Shown here piece after piece: positions 9,750 through 23,187 of a DNA stretch of 64,000 nucleotides (the stretch's first letter is position 1; each line of letters begins with the position of its first letter). A program made the position numbers and the translations under genes. This DNA is from an uncultured Alphaproteobacteria bacterium (GTDB taxonomy: Bacteria; Pseudomonadota; Alphaproteobacteria; HIMB59): contig CACMUL010000002.1 in the NCBI GenBank assembly GCA_902616855.1, forward strand, positions 62,001 to 126,000, given 5' to 3'. The notes below the pieces were generated by a model. The model did no database searches and was not told where the DNA came from. It worked only from the letters and a program-made list of their open reading frames with translations.

Positions 9750-11240
9750 ATGAGTAAATACATTCTTTCAATTGATCAGGGGACTACCTCGACTAGGTCT
9801 ATAGTTTTCAATAATAAATTTGAAATAGTTTCCTTTGATCAGATAGAGTTAAAACAGTATTTTCCTAAAGATGGCTGCGTTGAACATGACCCTAAAGAGA
9901 TTTATGAAACAATCTTAAAAACATCTAAAAATGCTATAAAAAAATCCAACATCAAACTAACAGATATATCTGCAATTGGTATAACAAATCAGAGAGAGAC
10001 GACAGTGCTTTGGGACAAAGAGACAGGAGAACCTGTTTACAAAGCAATAGTATGGCAAGATCGAAGAACAGTAAATTACTGTAAAGAATTACAAAAAAAA
10101 GGTTATACAAAAAAAATTCAAAAAATTACTGGATTAGTGATTGACTCATATTTTTCAGCAACCAAAATAAAATGGATTATTGACAATATAGAATCCTCAA
10201 AAAAACTTTTAAAAGAAAATAGGCTTTTATTTGGGACAATTGATACTTGGATTCTTTGGAAGTTAACTGAAGGCAGGTCACACTATACTGAGGCTACTAA
10301 TGCATCTAGAACAATGCTGTATGATATAACTAAAAATTCATGGTCTAAAAGCTTATTAAAAATATTTAATATACCGGCATCGATTTTACCCGTGGTTAAA
10401 GATAGCGTAGATGAGTTTGGCTACACTAAGATTTTTGGCTCAAAAATTAAAATTGGAGGGATTGCTGGAGATCAACAAGCAGCAACTATAGGACAGGCAT
10501 GCTTTGAGCCAGGCTCTATAAAGTCAACATATGGTACTGGCTGTTTTATGATTATGAATATAGGAAAAAATATAAAGATATCTAAGAATAATTTGTTAAC
10601 AACAATTGCCTACCGTATCGAAGGAAAAACTACATACGCTCTTGAGGGTTCAATTTTTATTGCGGGTGCAGCGATACAATGGCTTCGAGATTCATTAAAA
10701 GTGATTAGTAGTGCAGAAGAAACCGAGGATTTATATAAAAGTAATGACAAATCTCAACAAATTTACTTTGTGCCTGCATTTGTAGGTTTAGGTGCGCCTT
10801 ATTGGGACGGCGAGGCTAGGGGAGCAATTTTTGGAATGACAAGAAATACTGGTGTTTCAGAACTTGTAAAATCAGCAATAGATAGTGTTGCTTATCAAAC
10901 AAAAGACTTGATTATTTCTATGGAAAAAGACAGTGGAATAAAAATCAATAAAATCAAGGTTGATGGTGGAATGGTAAAAAATGAACAGTTTCTTCAATTT
11001 CTCTCAAATATCTTATTATCAGAGTGTGATCGTCCTAAGATTACAGAAACCACTTCATTAGGAGCAGCGTATTTAGCTGGACTATCTAGTGGGATGCTTG
11101 GAAGCACGAAAGAAATTTCCAAAAAATGGCAAAGTCAAAAATTATTCAAACCAAAGTTACACAAAAAAGAAGTAAAATATCTTTACCAAGGTTGGTTAAA
11201 GGCAGTTAATAAAATAATTGTAAAAAAGAATAGAAAATAA
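9750..11240 (+). CDS. glpK: Glycerol kinase
   Basis: ILSIDQGTTSTRSIVF, TNQRETTVLWDKETGEPVYKAIVWQDRRT, GGIAGDQQAA motifs. Confidence 0.97.
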   Translation: MSKYILSIDQGTTSTRSIVFNNKFEIVSFDQIELKQYFPKDGCVEHDPKEIYETILKTSKNAIKKSNIKLTDISAIGITNQRETTVLWDKETGEPVYKAIVWQDRRTVNYCKELQKKGYTKKIQKITGLVIDSYFSATKIKWIIDNIESSKKLLKENRLLFGTIDTWILWKLTEGRSHYTEATNASRTMLYDITKNSWSKSLLKIFNIPASILPVVKDSVDEFGYTKIFGSKIKIGGIAGDQQAATIGQACFEPGSIKSTYGTGCFMIMNIGKNIKISKNNLLTTIAYRIEGKTTYALEGSIFIAGAAIQWLRDSLKVISSAEETEDLYKSNDKSQQIYFVPAFVGLGAPYWDGEARGAIFGMTRNTGVSELVKSAIDSVAYQTKDLIISMEKDSGIKINKIKVDGGMVKNEQFLQFLSNILLSECDRPKITETTSLGAAYLAGLSSGMLGSTKEISKKWQSQKLFKPKLHKKEVKYLYQGWLKAVNKIIVKKNRK

Positions 11241-11264
11241 AAAAAATTTTGATATTTATGTTGT

Positions 11265-12155
11265 ATGCGCATAAATATTGAGATTGGTGATATAGAAGCA
11301 TTTATAGAATTAACCGAAACCAATTCATTTGCCAAAGCTGCAAATAATTTGAATTTGTCTCAACCTGCTCTTTCAAGAAGAATTCAAAAATTAGAACATG
11401 AATTAGGCACTACTTTATTTGATAGAACTACAAGAAAAGTTCAATTGTCATATTCTGGTAGAAACTTCTATGACCGTGCCAGAGGAATTATAGAAGCTGT
11501 AAAAACAGCAACAAAAACCCTTAACGAAAAATACAGTTTCCCCTCAATTATTAAAATTGGAGTAGTTCACTCAGCTCTAAGAAATATATTATTTTCGTCT
11601 TTAAAAAAATTCAAAGAAATTGAACCAAGATGCAAGGTTCAAATTATTGAAAGGTCGTCCAATAATGTCGTTGATAGTGTTTTAGGGGGCGAGTGTGATT
11701 TTGGTATTAATTTTACTGGCAAACAAGAACCTGGAATAAATTTTGAGAATTTATTTGTAGAAGATTACGTGGTTGTCTTTCCTAAAGGAGATAAATTAGA
11801 AAAAAAGAGAAAAATAAAAATATCTGAAATAAAAGGTAGAAACTTTATTTCAATTTGGAAGGGCTCTGGAAGTAGAATTTACATTGAAAATGCGCTTGCC
11901 CTGCAAGATGAAGATATAGATTGGGCCTACGAAGTGAGACATATACCAACAGCGTTGAATATGGTTGAACAAGGACTTGGCATAACTTTAGCCCCTAAGT
12001 TGGCTATTTCTAAAGATTATTCTTCTTTATCTTACAGACCTTTAATTGATCCATCTGTGACAAGAACAATAGGTTTGATAAAAAGATCTGGTAGAGATCT
12101 TAGTTATGACTCGCAAAAGTTATATGATCTTTTAAAAGAAAGATTTAAAAGATAA
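11265..12155 (+). CDS. LysR-family transcriptional regulator
   Basis: N-terminal HTH IEAFIELTETNSFAKAANNLNLSQPALSRRIQKLEHELGTTLFDR. Confidence 0.95.
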   Translation: MRINIEIGDIEAFIELTETNSFAKAANNLNLSQPALSRRIQKLEHELGTTLFDRTTRKVQLSYSGRNFYDRARGIIEAVKTATKTLNEKYSFPSIIKIGVVHSALRNILFSSLKKFKEIEPRCKVQIIERSSNNVVDSVLGGECDFGINFTGKQEPGINFENLFVEDYVVVFPKGDKLEKKRKIKISEIKGRNFISIWKGSGSRIYIENALALQDEDIDWAYEVRHIPTALNMVEQGLGITLAPKLAISKDYSSLSYRPLIDPSVTRTIGLIKRSGRDLSYDSQKLYDLLKERFKR

Positions 12156-12208
12156 TTAATTAGCATAATGCATAAATAAATTTACTAATTAATGTTAATA
12201 ATAAAACT

Positions 12209-14842
12209 ATGTTGTCAGTAGATAGTTTTAATACACTAGATCAATTCTCAAATAATGGGAAACAATACAATTTCTATAATTTATCAAAGTTAGAAGATAG
12301 TTTTCCCAAAATAAAAAATCTACCTAAGTCCAAAAAAATACTTATTGAAAACTTGTTGAGATTAGAAGATGGAAAAGACGTTAATAAAGATCTTATTGAA
12401 AATGTATTAGAAAATCCTGAAAAAAAACACGAAATATTTTTTCTTCCATCAAGAGTATTAATGCAAGACTTCACTGGTGTTCCTGCGGTTGCAGATTTAG
12501 CAGCTATGCGAGATGCTGTTTCAAAAAATGGAGGAGATCCATCAAAAGTTAATCCTATGTCGCAAGTTGATTTAGTTATAGATCATTCTGTAATGGTTGA
12601 TTATTTTGCAAGTCCAAATGCTTTCCAAAAAAATGTAGATATGGAATTTGGAAGAAATGCTGAGAGGTATGAATTTCTGAAATGGGGACAACAAGCTTTT
12701 GAAAATTTTAGAGTTATTCCTCCCGGCACGGGAATATGTCATCAAGTTAATTTAGAATATTTGGCACAAGTGGTGTGGAGCAAAAAAATTAATGAAAATT
12801 ATTTCTTATACCCTGACACTTTAGTTGGAACTGATAGCCATACAACAATGGTAAATGCTCTAGGAGTTCTAGGTTGGGGAGTAGGAGGGATTGAAGCTGA
12901 AGCTGCTATGCTTGGTCAATCTGTTTCTATGCTGCTTCCTGAGGTTATTGGTTTTGAAGTATTAGGAAAAATGAAAGAAGGTGTTACAGCAACAGATTTA
13001 GTTTTAACAATTGTTCAAATGCTACGAGAAAAAGGAGTTGTTGGAAAATTTGTAGAATTTTATGGTGATGGCTTAAAAAATTTATCACTCGCTGACAGAG
13101 CAACTATTGCCAATATGGCTCCAGAATATGGAGCAACTTGTGGTTTTTTTGCAGTTGATGAAGAGACTATCAAGTACTTGAAGTTGACATCTAGAGACTC
13201 CGGTCTGATAAATACTGTTGAAAAATATAATAGAATTCAAGGTTTGTGGGCCGATGACACATGTAATTATAATGATACCGTTCATTTACAATTAGAAAAT
13301 GTTCAAGCATCATTAGCAGGGCCAAAAAGACCCCAAGATAGAATTAATTTAGAAAAAGTGAATTTAAACTTTATAGAATTTTCAAAAAACAAACCCGTTG
13401 AAAGAGAAATTAAAAATCACAATTATAAAATGCAAGATGGTAACGTTGTAATAGCTGCTATAACTTCATGTACTAATACCTCTAATCCAGATGTTTTAGT
13501 TGCGGCAGGCTTAGTCGCAAAAAAGGCTTGTGAATTAGGTTTACAAGCAAAACCTTGGGTTAAGACTTCTTTAGCACCTGGTTCAAAAGTTGTTACTGAT
13601 TATTTGGATAAATCGGGTTTGAATAAATATTTAGACCAACTTGGTTTTCATCTAGTTGGTTATGGATGCACTACGTGTATAGGAAACTCAGGGCCACTTG
13701 ATAAAGATATTGCCGAGTGTATCTCAAAAAATGATTTAACAGTTGCTTCAGTACTTTCAGGTAATAGAAATTTTGAAGGCAGAGTTAATCCACACGTAAA
13801 AGCTAATTATCTTGCCTCACCACCTTTAGTTGTAGCATATGCTTTAGCAGGGTCTGTACTTATTAATTTAACAAGTGATCCCATTGGTATTGACACAAAT
13901 GGTAATGAAGTATTTTTAAAAGACATTTGGCCAAGCAATAGCGAAATCCGAAATGCTGTTGAAAAAAATGTATCGCCTGAAATGTTTAAAAAACAATACT
14001 CTAATGCTTTATATGGGCCAAAAGAATGGCAAAAAATTAATACTTCTACGGGAGACCTGTATAATTGGAATTCTTCATCAACTTACGTACAGAAACCTCC
14101 GTTTTTTGATAATCAATCAAATGATGATAAAGAGATTAAGCCAATTGAGAATGCAAGACCTTTATTACTTCTAGGCAATAGTGTTACTACAGATCACATT
14201 TCACCTGCAGGGGCTATTAAAGTTGATAGTCCTGCTGGCAACTACTTCATGGAACGGCAAATACGTCAAAATGATTTTAATTCATATGGTGCTAGAAGGG
14301 GCAATCATGAAGTAATGGTAAGGGGTACTTTTGCCAATATAAGAATTAAAAACCAACTGCTATCAAACGTTGAGGGCGGATACTCAATTTTAGAACCTGA
14401 TAAGAAAAAAATGAGTGTTTATGATGTTGCTATGGAGTATGCAAAAAGGTCTGAAAATGTTGTAGTTTTTGCAGGAGAAGAATACGGAACTGGATCATCG
14501 CGTGATTGGGCTGCAAAAGGTACGAAGTTATTAGGCATTAAGGCAGTTATTGCTGAAAGTTTTGAAAGAATACACCGATCAAATTTGGTTGGAATGGGAG
14601 TTCTGCCTGTACAACTTAAAAGTCACACAATAAATGATTTAAATATTCAATCGTCTGATTTAATAAATATAAAACTTACTGAAGACCTGAAGCCTTTACA
14701 AGAATTAGAAGTCATTATTCAAAGCAATGTGAGAAATATAAAAATAGATTGTATTTTAAGAATTGATACTATCAATGAGCTACAATATTATAAAGCAGAC
14801 GGCATATTAAATTTTGTTTTAAAAAATATTCTAAAAAATTAA
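12209..14842 (+). CDS. acnA: Aconitate hydratase A
   Basis: [43 protein letters not shown] motifs. Confidence 0.97.
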   Translation: MLSVDSFNTLDQFSNNGKQYNFYNLSKLEDSFPKIKNLPKSKKILIENLLRLEDGKDVNKDLIENVLENPEKKHEIFFLPSRVLMQDFTGVPAVADLAAMRDAVSKNGGDPSKVNPMSQVDLVIDHSVMVDYFASPNAFQKNVDMEFGRNAERYEFLKWGQQAFENFRVIPPGTGICHQVNLEYLAQVVWSKKINENYFLYPDTLVGTDSHTTMVNALGVLGWGVGGIEAEAAMLGQSVSMLLPEVIGFEVLGKMKEGVTATDLVLTIVQMLREKGVVGKFVEFYGDGLKNLSLADRATIANMAPEYGATCGFFAVDEETIKYLKLTSRDSGLINTVEKYNRIQGLWADDTCNYNDTVHLQLENVQASLAGPKRPQDRINLEKVNLNFIEFSKNKPVEREIKNHNYKMQDGNVVIAAITSCTNTSNPDVLVAAGLVAKKACELGLQAKPWVKTSLAPGSKVVTDYLDKSGLNKYLDQLGFHLVGYGCTTCIGNSGPLDKDIAECISKNDLTVASVLSGNRNFEGRVNPHVKANYLASPPLVVAYALAGSVLINLTSDPIGIDTNGNEVFLKDIWPSNSEIRNAVEKNVSPEMFKKQYSNALYGPKEWQKINTSTGDLYNWNSSSTYVQKPPFFDNQSNDDKEIKPIENARPLLLLGNSVTTDHISPAGAIKVDSPAGNYFMERQIRQNDFNSYGARRGNHEVMVRGTFANIRIKNQLLSNVEGGYSILEPDKKKMSVYDVAMEYAKRSENVVVFAGEEYGTGSSRDWAAKGTKLLGIKAVIAESFERIHRSNLVGMGVLPVQLKSHTINDLNIQSSDLINIKLTEDLKPLQELEVIIQSNVRNIKIDCILRIDTINELQYYKADGILNFVLKNILKN

Positions 14843-15924
14843 ATAATTTTTGGATTTTCTAACAGTTCTTTTATTCTAACTAAAAAAGTTACTGCTTGCT
14901 TACCATCTATTAATCTGTGGTCATAACTTAATGCAATATACATCATTGGTTTTATAACAATCTTCTTTTTTACGGCGATAGGTCTATCAATTATTGAATG
15001 CATACCTAATATAGCACTTTGAGGTGGGTTGATAATTGGGGTGCTCATCATAGAACCATATATTCCTCCATTTGTAATTGAGAATGTCCCTCCTGATAAA
15101 TCGCTCATGGAAAGTTTATTTGAATTTGCTTTCTCAGATAATTCAATAATATACTTTTCAATTTCTGCATTTGATAAATCTCCAGCATTTCTAATTATTG
15201 GAACAACAAGCCCCTTTTCAGATCCAATTGCAATACCTATATCAAAGTAGTTTTTATAAATTATTTTATCTTCGTGAATTTCTGAATTAATCTCTGGTAT
15301 TTCTTTTAAAACTTCTGTGCAGGCTTTAACAAAAAAAGACATAATGCCAAGTTTCACACCATGTTTTTTTTGAAAACTTGTTTGTTCTTTTTTTCTAAGA
15401 GACATAATTGCTGACATATCGACTTCGTTAAATGTTGTGAGAATGGCAGCTGTATTTTGAGCTTCTTTTAACCTTCTGGCAATTGTTTGTCTTAATTTTG
15501 ACATTGGGATAGTTTTTTCATCTAACGTAGAGTCATCTTTGTCGAAGTTTGGGAGATCAACTACCTTAGCTGGAGTTTTTGTTTGATTTTCGCTAACTTT
15601 AGAGACATTAGATGGGTCAATTGTTTGTTTTTCTTCATTTATTTCTTCGATTTGACTTGTCTCTGGTTTGGGCTTTTGCTCAGTAGTCGTATTTTCTGAT
15701 ATTTCAGCAATAGATTGACCAACATTCACAGTAGATCCCTCTGGGGTTATTATCTTTGTTAATTTTCCAGAGGTTTGAGCAGGAATTTCAATTGTTATTT
15801 TCTCTGTTTCAATTTCAGCTAAATTATCGCCAGACTCAAAGCTATCTCCCTCTTTGATCAACCAAGATGTAAGCGTGCCTTCAATAATCGACTCTCCAAG
15901 CTCAGGTACTGTTATGTTTTTCAT
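14839..15924 (-). CDS. sucB: Dihydrolipoyllysine-residue succinyltransferase (2-oxoglutarate dehydrogenase E2)
   Basis: Lipoyl domain ([13 protein letters not shown]), catalytic SYDHRLIDG. Confidence 0.95.
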   Translation of the reverse strand: MKNITVPELGESIIEGTLTSWLIKEGDSFESGDNLAEIETEKITIEIPAQTSGKLTKIITPEGSTVNVGQSIAEISENTTTEQKPKPETSQIEEINEEKQTIDPSNVSKVSENQTKTPAKVVDLPNFDKDDSTLDEKTIPMSKLRQTIARRLKEAQNTAAILTTFNEVDMSAIMSLRKKEQTSFQKKHGVKLGIMSFFVKACTEVLKEIPEINSEIHEDKIIYKNYFDIGIAIGSEKGLVVPIIRNAGDLSNAEIEKYIIELSEKANSNKLSMSDLSGGTFSITNGGIYGSMMSTPIINPPQSAILGMHSIIDRPIAVKKKIVIKPMMYIALSYDHRLIDGKQAVTFLVRIKELLENPKII

Positions 15925-18773
15925 TACTCTTTCGGTAAGTTTTTAAATTTCATAAAACTGACACCACTTCTTTCTTTTATAACACGTTTTAGTGATGATT
16001 TAAGAGCTAATTCTTTTATTAGTTGCTGATTAGTACTATGTCTTTTTGATATGCCTGTAGCAGGAGCTGCTGCAGGGCGTCTTCCAACATAATGAACTTT
16101 TTTGGTTAAATTATTTTTTACTAAAACATGTCTAATACGACTTTTAACAAAACTCCATGCTCCCATATTTTTTGGCTCCTCTTGAACCCATAAAATCTCA
16201 CTTTCTTTATGTTTTAATATAACATCTCCTATGGCATCAAATGGAAATGGATAAATTTGCTCAATACGAACTATTTTTACATCTTTAATATTATTCTTTG
16301 TTCTAAAATCATCTAATTCATAAAATATTTTTCCAGAGCAGAAAATTATCCTTTTTGGGTTTTTGATTTCATCTTCAATAAGGCGATGAAAAGATGAGCG
16401 TCCAGTAAATTCACTAATAGATGATACATTATTTGGGTGGCGCAGTGTGGATTTAGGGGTAAATACTATTAGTGGTTTTCTAAAATTTCTATGTATTTGC
16501 CTTCTCAAAGCATGAAAGTAGCTCGCAGGGGTGGTGCAGTTTACAATCTGAACGTTATCTTCTGCTGCCATTTGAAGAAATCTTTCTATTCTTGCACTGG
16601 AGTGTTCAGGACCCATGCCCTCATGACCATGAGGTAATAACATGACTAATCCACTCATTTGCATCCATTTTCTCTCACTTGAAGCAATAAACTGGTCAAT
16701 AATAATTTGGGCACCGTTGGCAAAATCTCCAAATTGGGCCTCCCATAAAACCAAAGTATTCGGGTCTGCTAATGAGTACCCATATTCAAAACCTAGTACA
16801 CCTAATTCAGAGAGAAAACTATCAATTACTTCAAACTGTTTTTGATTTTTAGCAATGTGATTGAGTGGAATATATCTCTCTTCTGATTTTTGATCATAAA
16901 AAACTGAGTGTCTCTGACTGAAAGTTCCCCTTCCAGAATCTTGACCTGCAAGTCTCACTCTATATCCTTCCTTTAACAATGCTCCAAATGCTAAAGCCTC
17001 AGCAAAAGACCAGTCAATATTCTTACCTGATTTTATTGAAGTTAATCGAGATTTATTAAATTTTTCTAATTTCGGATGAAGATTAAATCCTTTAGGTATT
17101 TGTGAAATTTTTGTGCCAATTTCCTTTAAAGATTTTTCTGACTCAGCTGTTCTACCTCTTCTAAGTGGATCTTTTGGTGCAAGACTTAATCCACTCCATT
17201 GTCCACCCATCCAAGATTTTGTTTTTAATTTATAGTTTTTTGCTTTTTCAAATTTCTTCTCGAGATCAGACCATATTCTGTCTTTGATGAAGTCTACCTG
17301 TTTTGTATTTACTACTTCTTGGCTTATAAGTTTATCTGCATAAATACTGGCAACTGTTTTTTTCTTTTTTATAGTTTGATACATCAATGGTTGAGTGAAA
17401 GAGGGTTCATCACCCTCGTTATGTCCATGTTTTCTGTAACAAAACATATCAACAAGTGTATCTTTTTTGAATGTGTTTCTAAATTCTGTTGCAGCTCTTG
17501 AGGCTAAAACAACAGCCTCTGGGTCATCTCCATTTACATGAAATATTGGGGATTGAACAATTTTTCCTATCTCTGAAGAGTAAGGCGCAGATCGGCTATA
17601 TTGAGGACTAGTTGTAAATCCAATTTGATTATTAATAATAAAGTGAATTAGTCCGCCAATTCTGTAGCCGTTTAATTGTGACATAGTAAAGGTTTCAGCA
17701 ACAATACCTTGTCCAGCAATTGCTGCGTCTCCATGAATTAGTAGACCTGAAACTTTCGTATTATTTTTGTCTTGAATGATTGTTTGTTTAGCTCTTATTT
17801 TGCCGGCTACAACTGGATTTACCGCTTCTAAGTGAGAGGGATTAGCTGCCATACTCACATGAATAATCTTACCTCCAAAACTTCTATCAGAGCTTGCACC
17901 TAAATGATATTTAACATCACCAGAGCCCTGATCACTGAGGGCATTCTCGCCTCCATGGATAAATTCTCCAAAAATTTGAACATGAGGTTTTTTTACTATG
18001 TTAGCTAGTATATTTAGTCTTCCTCTGTGGGCGCATGCAAAGGAAAAATCTTCTACACCATATTCTGAGGATCTTTTTAAAATCTGTTCAAGCGCTGGTA
18101 TTGTAGACTCAGCTCCTTCAAGTCCAAATCTTTTGGTACCTCTGTACTTTGTATCTAGAAACTTTTCAAAATATTCTGCTGTAATTAATCTCTCCAAGAT
18201 TGTCCTTTTACCCTTAGGGGTTAATTGCATATCTTTTTTTTCCTCTATTCTATCCTTTAGCCATTTGTATTCTTCGGCGGACTGAATATGTTTGTATTCA
18301 ATTGCCAAGGTGCCAGAATAGATACTCTGAAGTTTTTCGAAAACTTCACGTACAGTAGCTTTCTGAAATCCTAAATAGCCAAATAAAAAAATTTTTCGAT
18401 CATAATCTTTTTTTTGAAAACCGTAATACTCGGGATCTAAACCTGATGGATTATTCTTTGCCATTAAACCTAAAGGGTCAAGATCAGCTATAAGGTGCCC
18501 TATCTCTCTGTAAGCTCTTATCATCATTACAAGTCGAAGAGAGTCAGTAATTGCCTGATCAAGGGAAATCTGATTAAAATCAATGTCTCTTGAGGTCTCT
18601 GACCAATTTATTTTTTGATAGTCAGCTAGAATAGAGATTTCCTCAGGAGCGAGAGCTTTAAAGAATTCATGCCAGCTCTTATCAACAAGACTTGGGTCTT
18701 TTATATAATCTCTATATATCGCTATTACTTGAGAGGCATTATTAGTTGTGAGAAATGAATTATAAGATCTCAT
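15924..18773 (-). CDS. sucA: 2-oxoglutarate dehydrogenase E1
   Basis: Thiamine-dependent E1 motifs ([42 protein letters not shown]); [15 protein letters not shown]-terminus. Confidence 0.97.
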   Translation of the reverse strand: MRSYNSFLTTNNASQVIAIYRDYIKDPSLVDKSWHEFFKALAPEEISILADYQKINWSETSRDIDFNQISLDQAITDSLRLVMMIRAYREIGHLIADLDPLGLMAKNNPSGLDPEYYGFQKKDYDRKIFLFGYLGFQKATVREVFEKLQSIYSGTLAIEYKHIQSAEEYKWLKDRIEEKKDMQLTPKGKRTILERLITAEYFEKFLDTKYRGTKRFGLEGAESTIPALEQILKRSSEYGVEDFSFACAHRGRLNILANIVKKPHVQIFGEFIHGGENALSDQGSGDVKYHLGASSDRSFGGKIIHVSMAANPSHLEAVNPVVAGKIRAKQTIIQDKNNTKVSGLLIHGDAAIAGQGIVAETFTMSQLNGYRIGGLIHFIINNQIGFTTSPQYSRSAPYSSEIGKIVQSPIFHVNGDDPEAVVLASRAATEFRNTFKKDTLVDMFCYRKHGHNEGDEPSFTQPLMYQTIKKKKTVASIYADKLISQEVVNTKQVDFIKDRIWSDLEKKFEKAKNYKLKTKSWMGGQWSGLSLAPKDPLRRGRTAESEKSLKEIGTKISQIPKGFNLHPKLEKFNKSRLTSIKSGKNIDWSFAEALAFGALLKEGYRVRLAGQDSGRGTFSQRHSVFYDQKSEERYIPLNHIAKNQKQFEVIDSFLSELGVLGFEYGYSLADPNTLVLWEAQFGDFANGAQIIIDQFIASSERKWMQMSGLVMLLPHGHEGMGPEHSSARIERFLQMAAEDNVQIVNCTTPASYFHALRRQIHRNFRKPLIVFTPKSTLRHPNNVSSISEFTGRSSFHRLIEDEIKNPKRIIFCSGKIFYELDDFRTKNNIKDVKIVRIEQIYPFPFDAIGDVILKHKESEILWVQEEPKNMGAWSFVKSRIRHVLVKNNLTKKVHYVGRRPAAAPATGISKRHSTNQQLIKELALKSSLKRVIKERSGVSFMKFKNLPKE

Positions 18774-18824
18774 TAATAGGTTTATGTATACGCCTATCTA
18801 ATAAAGATGTCATTTGATTTTTGA

Positions 18825-19769
18825 TCATAAAAGCTTATCAACAGCAGATACTAAACCCTGCACAGATTTGACAGATTTTTTTAACATTAATTTCTCTTTG
18901 GCTGTAAGTTTTACCTCAATAATTTTTTCAATTCCTTTATTTCCAATAATTGTAGGCACTCCCATATACATATTTTTAAGGCCATATTGGCCATTGATAT
19001 AAGCAGCACAAGGTAAAAGTTTTTTTTGATTTAATAAAAAAGCCTCTGCCATCTGAATTGCCGAACTAGCAGGTGCGTAGAAAGCTGATCCATTTTTTAA
19101 TAACTTCACGATTTCACCACCGCCCATTCTTGTTCGATCGACTATTTTTTCAATTTTTGAATAAGGGAATTTTTTAAGCTTTATAAAATCGATTAAAGGG
19201 ACACCTCCTATTGTTGTGTAATTAATTAGAGGCACCATGTCATCTCCATGGCCTCCTAATACAAATGTTTCAACATCATTCACGGATACCTTCAAAGCAT
19301 CTGATAAGAAATATTTCATTCGGGAGGAGTCCAATACTCCTGCCATGCCCACACACATGTTTTTGGGTAGTTTGGAGTATTTCTGGAGAACGTACACCAT
19401 CGCATCTAGTGGGTTTGTAATACAAATAACAAATGCTTTAGGAGCATATTTTTTTATATCTAGTGCAATTTTTTTTATTATTTTTCCATTGATCTCAAGT
19501 AAATCATCTCTACTCATTCCAGGTTTACGGGGTAAGCCAGCAGTTATGATGATAACGTCAGATCCCTTCATTTTTGAAAAATCATTGGTACCTTCTATTG
19601 ACCCTGTGAAACCCTCGACAGCTGATGATTGACTAAGGTCTAAAGCTTTTCCTTGAGGCATCCCAGAAACAACATCAATAAGTGTTATGTTACCGAGTTT
19701 TTTTAAAGCTAATAAATGTGCAAGTGTACCTCCAATATTTCCAGCACCAATTAATGATATTTTATTCAC
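18825..19769 (-). CDS. mdh: Malate dehydrogenase (LDH-like type)
   Basis: [48 protein letters not shown] motifs. Confidence 0.96.
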   Translation of the reverse strand: MNKISLIGAGNIGGTLAHLLALKKLGNITLIDVVSGMPQGKALDLSQSSAVEGFTGSIEGTNDFSKMKGSDVIIITAGLPRKPGMSRDDLLEINGKIIKKIALDIKKYAPKAFVICITNPLDAMVYVLQKYSKLPKNMCVGMAGVLDSSRMKYFLSDALKVSVNDVETFVLGGHGDDMVPLINYTTIGGVPLIDFIKLKKFPYSKIEKIVDRTRMGGGEIVKLLKNGSAFYAPASSAIQMAEAFLLNQKKLLPCAAYINGQYGLKNMYMGVPTIIGNKGIEKIIEVKLTAKEKLMLKKSVKSVQGLVSAVDKLL

Positions 19770-20569
19770 TTATTATCCATTTTGGATATTTCATGTTTTA
19801 TTTCAGCTATCGCTTTAGCTGGATTTAATCCTTTCGGACAAGAGTTCGTGCAATTCATAATCGAATGACATCTGTATAGTTTAAAACTATCATCTAATTC
19901 ATTCAACCTTTCTTTTTTTTCTTCATCTCTACTATCTTGTATCCAGCGATTTGCTTGAAGCAATACAGCTGGTCCTAAATATTTATCCTCGTTCCACCAA
20001 TAACTAGGACAAGAAGTGCTACATGAGAAACACATAACACATTCCCATTTACCATCTAACTTATCTCTGTCTTCGACTGACTGTAAGTTTTCACGTTTAT
20101 TATTTGGCGACTTTTTATTTAACCATGGTTTTATAGATTTAAATTGTTCAAATGCTTTTTTTAAATCAACCACTAGATCTTTTAAAACCGTCATATGGGG
20201 AAGAGGATAAATATTTATTTCGTCCGAACACTCTTCTATATGTTTTTGACATGCAAGTGTATTTACTCCATCTATGTTCATTGCACATGATCCACATACA
20301 CCTTCTCTACAAGATTTTCTAAAAGTTAAACTTGGATCAACTTCAGCTTTAATTTTATTTAATATATCTAGAACCATTGTTCCTGCTTTAGCTACATCAA
20401 TTTCAAATCGATCAATTTGAGGAGGGGTATTTTCATCACCGGACCACCTATAAACATTTATAATTCGGATATCATGATTTTGTTGAGATTGCTCGTCAAT
20501 GAGATCGACATTGGAATAAGATTTTCCTTTAACTGGAACTGAGTTTTTTGGAAGAGTAAGTTGTACCAT
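19766..20569 (-). CDS. sdhB: Succinate dehydrogenase iron-sulfur subunit
   Basis: [15 protein letters not shown] and [16 protein letters not shown] cysteine clusters. Confidence 0.97.
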   Translation of the reverse strand: MVQLTLPKNSVPVKGKSYSNVDLIDEQSQQNHDIRIINVYRWSGDENTPPQIDRFEIDVAKAGTMVLDILNKIKAEVDPSLTFRKSCREGVCGSCAMNIDGVNTLACQKHIEECSDEINIYPLPHMTVLKDLVVDLKKAFEQFKSIKPWLNKKSPNNKRENLQSVEDRDKLDGKWECVMCFSCSTSCPSYWWNEDKYLGPAVLLQANRWIQDSRDEEKKERLNELDDSFKLYRCHSIMNCTNSCPKGLNPAKAIAEIKHEISKMDNK

Positions 20570-22348
20570 CTAATAAACCCTTACTTGTGGTTGGATAACA
20601 GAGATTTGATTACTCAGTGTGGTCATTCTCACTGGTCTATGAGTGACTTTATAATCAGTGACATCACCCCAAAAAAGAGTGTGTTTTAACCAATTTTCAT
20701 CATCTCTGTCTGGAAAGTCCTCTCTAGCGTGAGCACCTCTACTTTCAGTTCTTTGCTCAGCAGAAACACCAACACTTCCAGCAACTTGCATTAAATTATG
20801 TAGTTCTAAAGCTTCAACTAAATCTGTATTAAAAACATCTGACTGATCTTTGACTTTAATATATTTTAAATCTTGTGACATTGAGGCTAATTCATCATTG
20901 CCTAATTTCAAAGTTTCACTTTCTCTGTAAACGCCAAATCTTTTTTGAACAGTCTTTTGCATCCTCTCTCTTAGCTCACCGACTGAAACATCACCTTTAT
21001 TACTTTTAATGGATTCTAATCTCTCTATGATAGAATTTGTTTGCGACAGAGATGGGGTTCTCAATGACTCTTTGGTATCAATAACTTGGCCAGCCTGAAT
21101 TGCTGCGCCCCTTCCAAAAACTACGAGCTCAGCTAAAGCATTTGTTCCAAGTCGATTAGCTCCATGAACTGAAGCGCATGCAGCTTCTCCGATAGCCATT
21201 AGTCCCTCACAGACTTCTTCTGTATTAGAATCATTTGGTTTCAAAACCTCTGCTTTAAAGTTTGTAGGAATACCACCCATACAATAATGGACAGTTGGAA
21301 TTACTGGGATTGGCTCTTTTGAAATATCTCTTCCACAAAAGGCTTTAACTGACTCAGAAATACCAGGTAATCTTTTTGCAAGCATATCAGCATCAAGATG
21401 TTCCAAATGGAGATTTATATAATCTTTGTTAGGTCCGCATCCTCTACCTGCGCTTATCTCTTTACTTATGAATCTTGATATAACATCTCTAGCAGCAAGA
21501 TCTTTTGCATTCGGGGCATACTCTAACATAAACCTTGTGCCTTCGTTGTTCTTAAGAATACCTCCTTCACCTCTAGCTGCTTCTGAAATTAAAACACCTA
21601 CACCATAGATTCCTGTTGGATGGAATTGAATAAACTCCATATCAGATAGAGGAAGACCGGCTCTCAGCGCTATGCCTGCTCCATCACCAGTGCAAATATG
21701 GGCACTTGTTGAGGATTGAAAAATTCTTCCATAACCCCCAGTTGCGAGAATTGTCATTTTTGCAATAAAACGATGCAATGATCCGTCCTCGATACTGATT
21801 GCTAAAAGACCACAAATTGTATCATTGTCATCTTTTAATAAGTCTATAGCGAAATATTCGTTATAAAAATCAACGTTATTTTTGAGGCTTTGTTGATACA
21901 GAGTATGGAGTAATGCATGGCCGGTCCTGTCAGCTGCAGCGCAAGCTCGGCTTGCTGGCTCTCCTTTACCATTTTTTGTCATATGGCCACCAAAAGGTCT
22001 TTGATAAATCTTACCATCATCTGTTCTTGAAAATGGCATACCATAATGTTCAAGCTCAACAATTGAGTCGACTGCATTTGAACATAAATATTCAATGCTG
22101 TCTTGATCACCCAGCCAGTCTGAGCCTTTTACAGTGTCAAACATATGCCACTGCCAGCTATCCTCACCCATATTAGCTAAGGCAGCTCCAATTCCACCTT
22201 GGGCCGCAACAGTATGACTTCTTGTAGGGTAAACTTTTGAGACACATGCAGTTTTAAGGCCTTGTTCAGAGCACCCTAAAGCCGCTCTCAAGCCCGCTCC
22301 ACCAGCACCTAAAACAACTACATCTAATTTATGATCTGTATAATTCAT
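20570..22348 (-). CDS. sdhA: Succinate dehydrogenase flavoprotein subunit
   Basis: [38 protein letters not shown] motifs; [14 protein letters not shown] (22348) preferred over the ORF-track start, which overlaps sdhD. Confidence 0.95.
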   Translation of the reverse strand: MNYTDHKLDVVVLGAGGAGLRAALGCSEQGLKTACVSKVYPTRSHTVAAQGGIGAALANMGEDSWQWHMFDTVKGSDWLGDQDSIEYLCSNAVDSIVELEHYGMPFSRTDDGKIYQRPFGGHMTKNGKGEPASRACAAADRTGHALLHTLYQQSLKNNVDFYNEYFAIDLLKDDNDTICGLLAISIEDGSLHRFIAKMTILATGGYGRIFQSSTSAHICTGDGAGIALRAGLPLSDMEFIQFHPTGIYGVGVLISEAARGEGGILKNNEGTRFMLEYAPNAKDLAARDVISRFISKEISAGRGCGPNKDYINLHLEHLDADMLAKRLPGISESVKAFCGRDISKEPIPVIPTVHYCMGGIPTNFKAEVLKPNDSNTEEVCEGLMAIGEAACASVHGANRLGTNALAELVVFGRGAAIQAGQVIDTKESLRTPSLSQTNSIIERLESIKSNKGDVSVGELRERMQKTVQKRFGVYRESETLKLGNDELASMSQDLKYIKVKDQSDVFNTDLVEALELHNLMQVAGSVGVSAEQRTESRGAHAREDFPDRDDENWLKHTLFWGDVTDYKVTHRPVRMTTLSNQISVIQPQVRVY

Positions 22349-22349
22349 A

Positions 22350-22676
22350 TTAAATAAATAACACCGGTAAAAAGAAGAGAAAGGAAATACCAATAATTCC
22401 GTCTGTTATTAAAGAATAAAGTTTCATTTTATTTAATTGAAAATAATCCTCATAAACTTTGCCCAGTTGAATTCTAATATGAAGCATTGATATGATAAAA
22501 AAAATTAATAATAAAATCTTATTAGTGTAAGTAGATAATGAGATATTGAGAGAATTTGCATCAGAGTAAGAACTTAAAAAAAATAAAATAAACCAATAAC
22601 TAATAGGAATTAACGCTAGATATAAAATTCTTTCTATTTTCCATTTTTGAGAAGCTTTCATTAAAATATCATCCAA
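22350..22676 (-). CDS. sdhD: Succinate dehydrogenase membrane anchor subunit
   Basis: Three predicted TM segments, [13 protein letters not shown] haem-ligand-like region, position in sdhCDAB operon. Confidence 0.8.
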   Translation of the reverse strand: MDDILMKASQKWKIERILYLALIPISYWFILFFLSSYSDANSLNISLSTYTNKILLLIFFIISMLHIRIQLGKVYEDYFQLNKMKLYSLITDGIIGISFLFFLPVLFI

Positions 22677-23026
22677 GTAAAAATCAAAGTCATTATAATA
22701 TTCGCTACTAGAATAAGATATGTCACTAAGTAGACATTTTTAAGATCCATTCCAATTGAAAATGACCATAAGAAATATTTAAAACCGTTTAACAAATGAT
22801 GATTAAAGATAAAAAACCAAAAGACAAATATTAGCTTTATAGGTAGCAAGTTTATCAACAATGTTAATACTTGATTAAGTTGAGGGAGAAAATTTAAGCT
22901 TCCTAACCAAATTGCAAAAAAAGGTAAAGAAAATGCAAATGCAATTACTCCTATCCTGCTGGAGATAGAAAATACCATTGTCAAAAAAGGCCTATATATT
23001 TGCAAATGGGGTGATATCGGAGCCAT
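22661..23026 (-). CDS. sdhC: Succinate dehydrogenase cytochrome b556 subunit
   Basis: SPHLQIYRPFLTMVFSISSRIGV motif. Confidence 0.9.
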   Translation of the reverse strand: MAPISPHLQIYRPFLTMVFSISSRIGVIAFAFSLPFFAIWLGSLNFLPQLNQVLTLLINLLPIKLIFVFWFFIFNHHLLNGFKYFLWSFSIGMDLKNVYLVTYLILVANIIMTLIFTWMIF

Positions 23027-23187
23027 AGAAAGGCAATATATTTAAAAATGTCTTATAGTAAAAAACTATTATTTTATTAATTCATGCGTTACATGAATAA
23101 ATAAGGCTGTGGAAAAAATGTTAATCAAATTGCCCATTCATTAAAATAAAGGTTCTGAAAAAGCCCTATATTCAATTAAAATTCAAT

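Noticed and set aside
13953-14174. Plus-strand 73-aa out-of-frame ORF inside acnA
   Set aside because: Shadow ORF within a full-length aconitase.
19237-19632. Plus-strand 131-aa ORF antisense to mdh
   Set aside because: No start context or domain; mdh is intact on the other strand.
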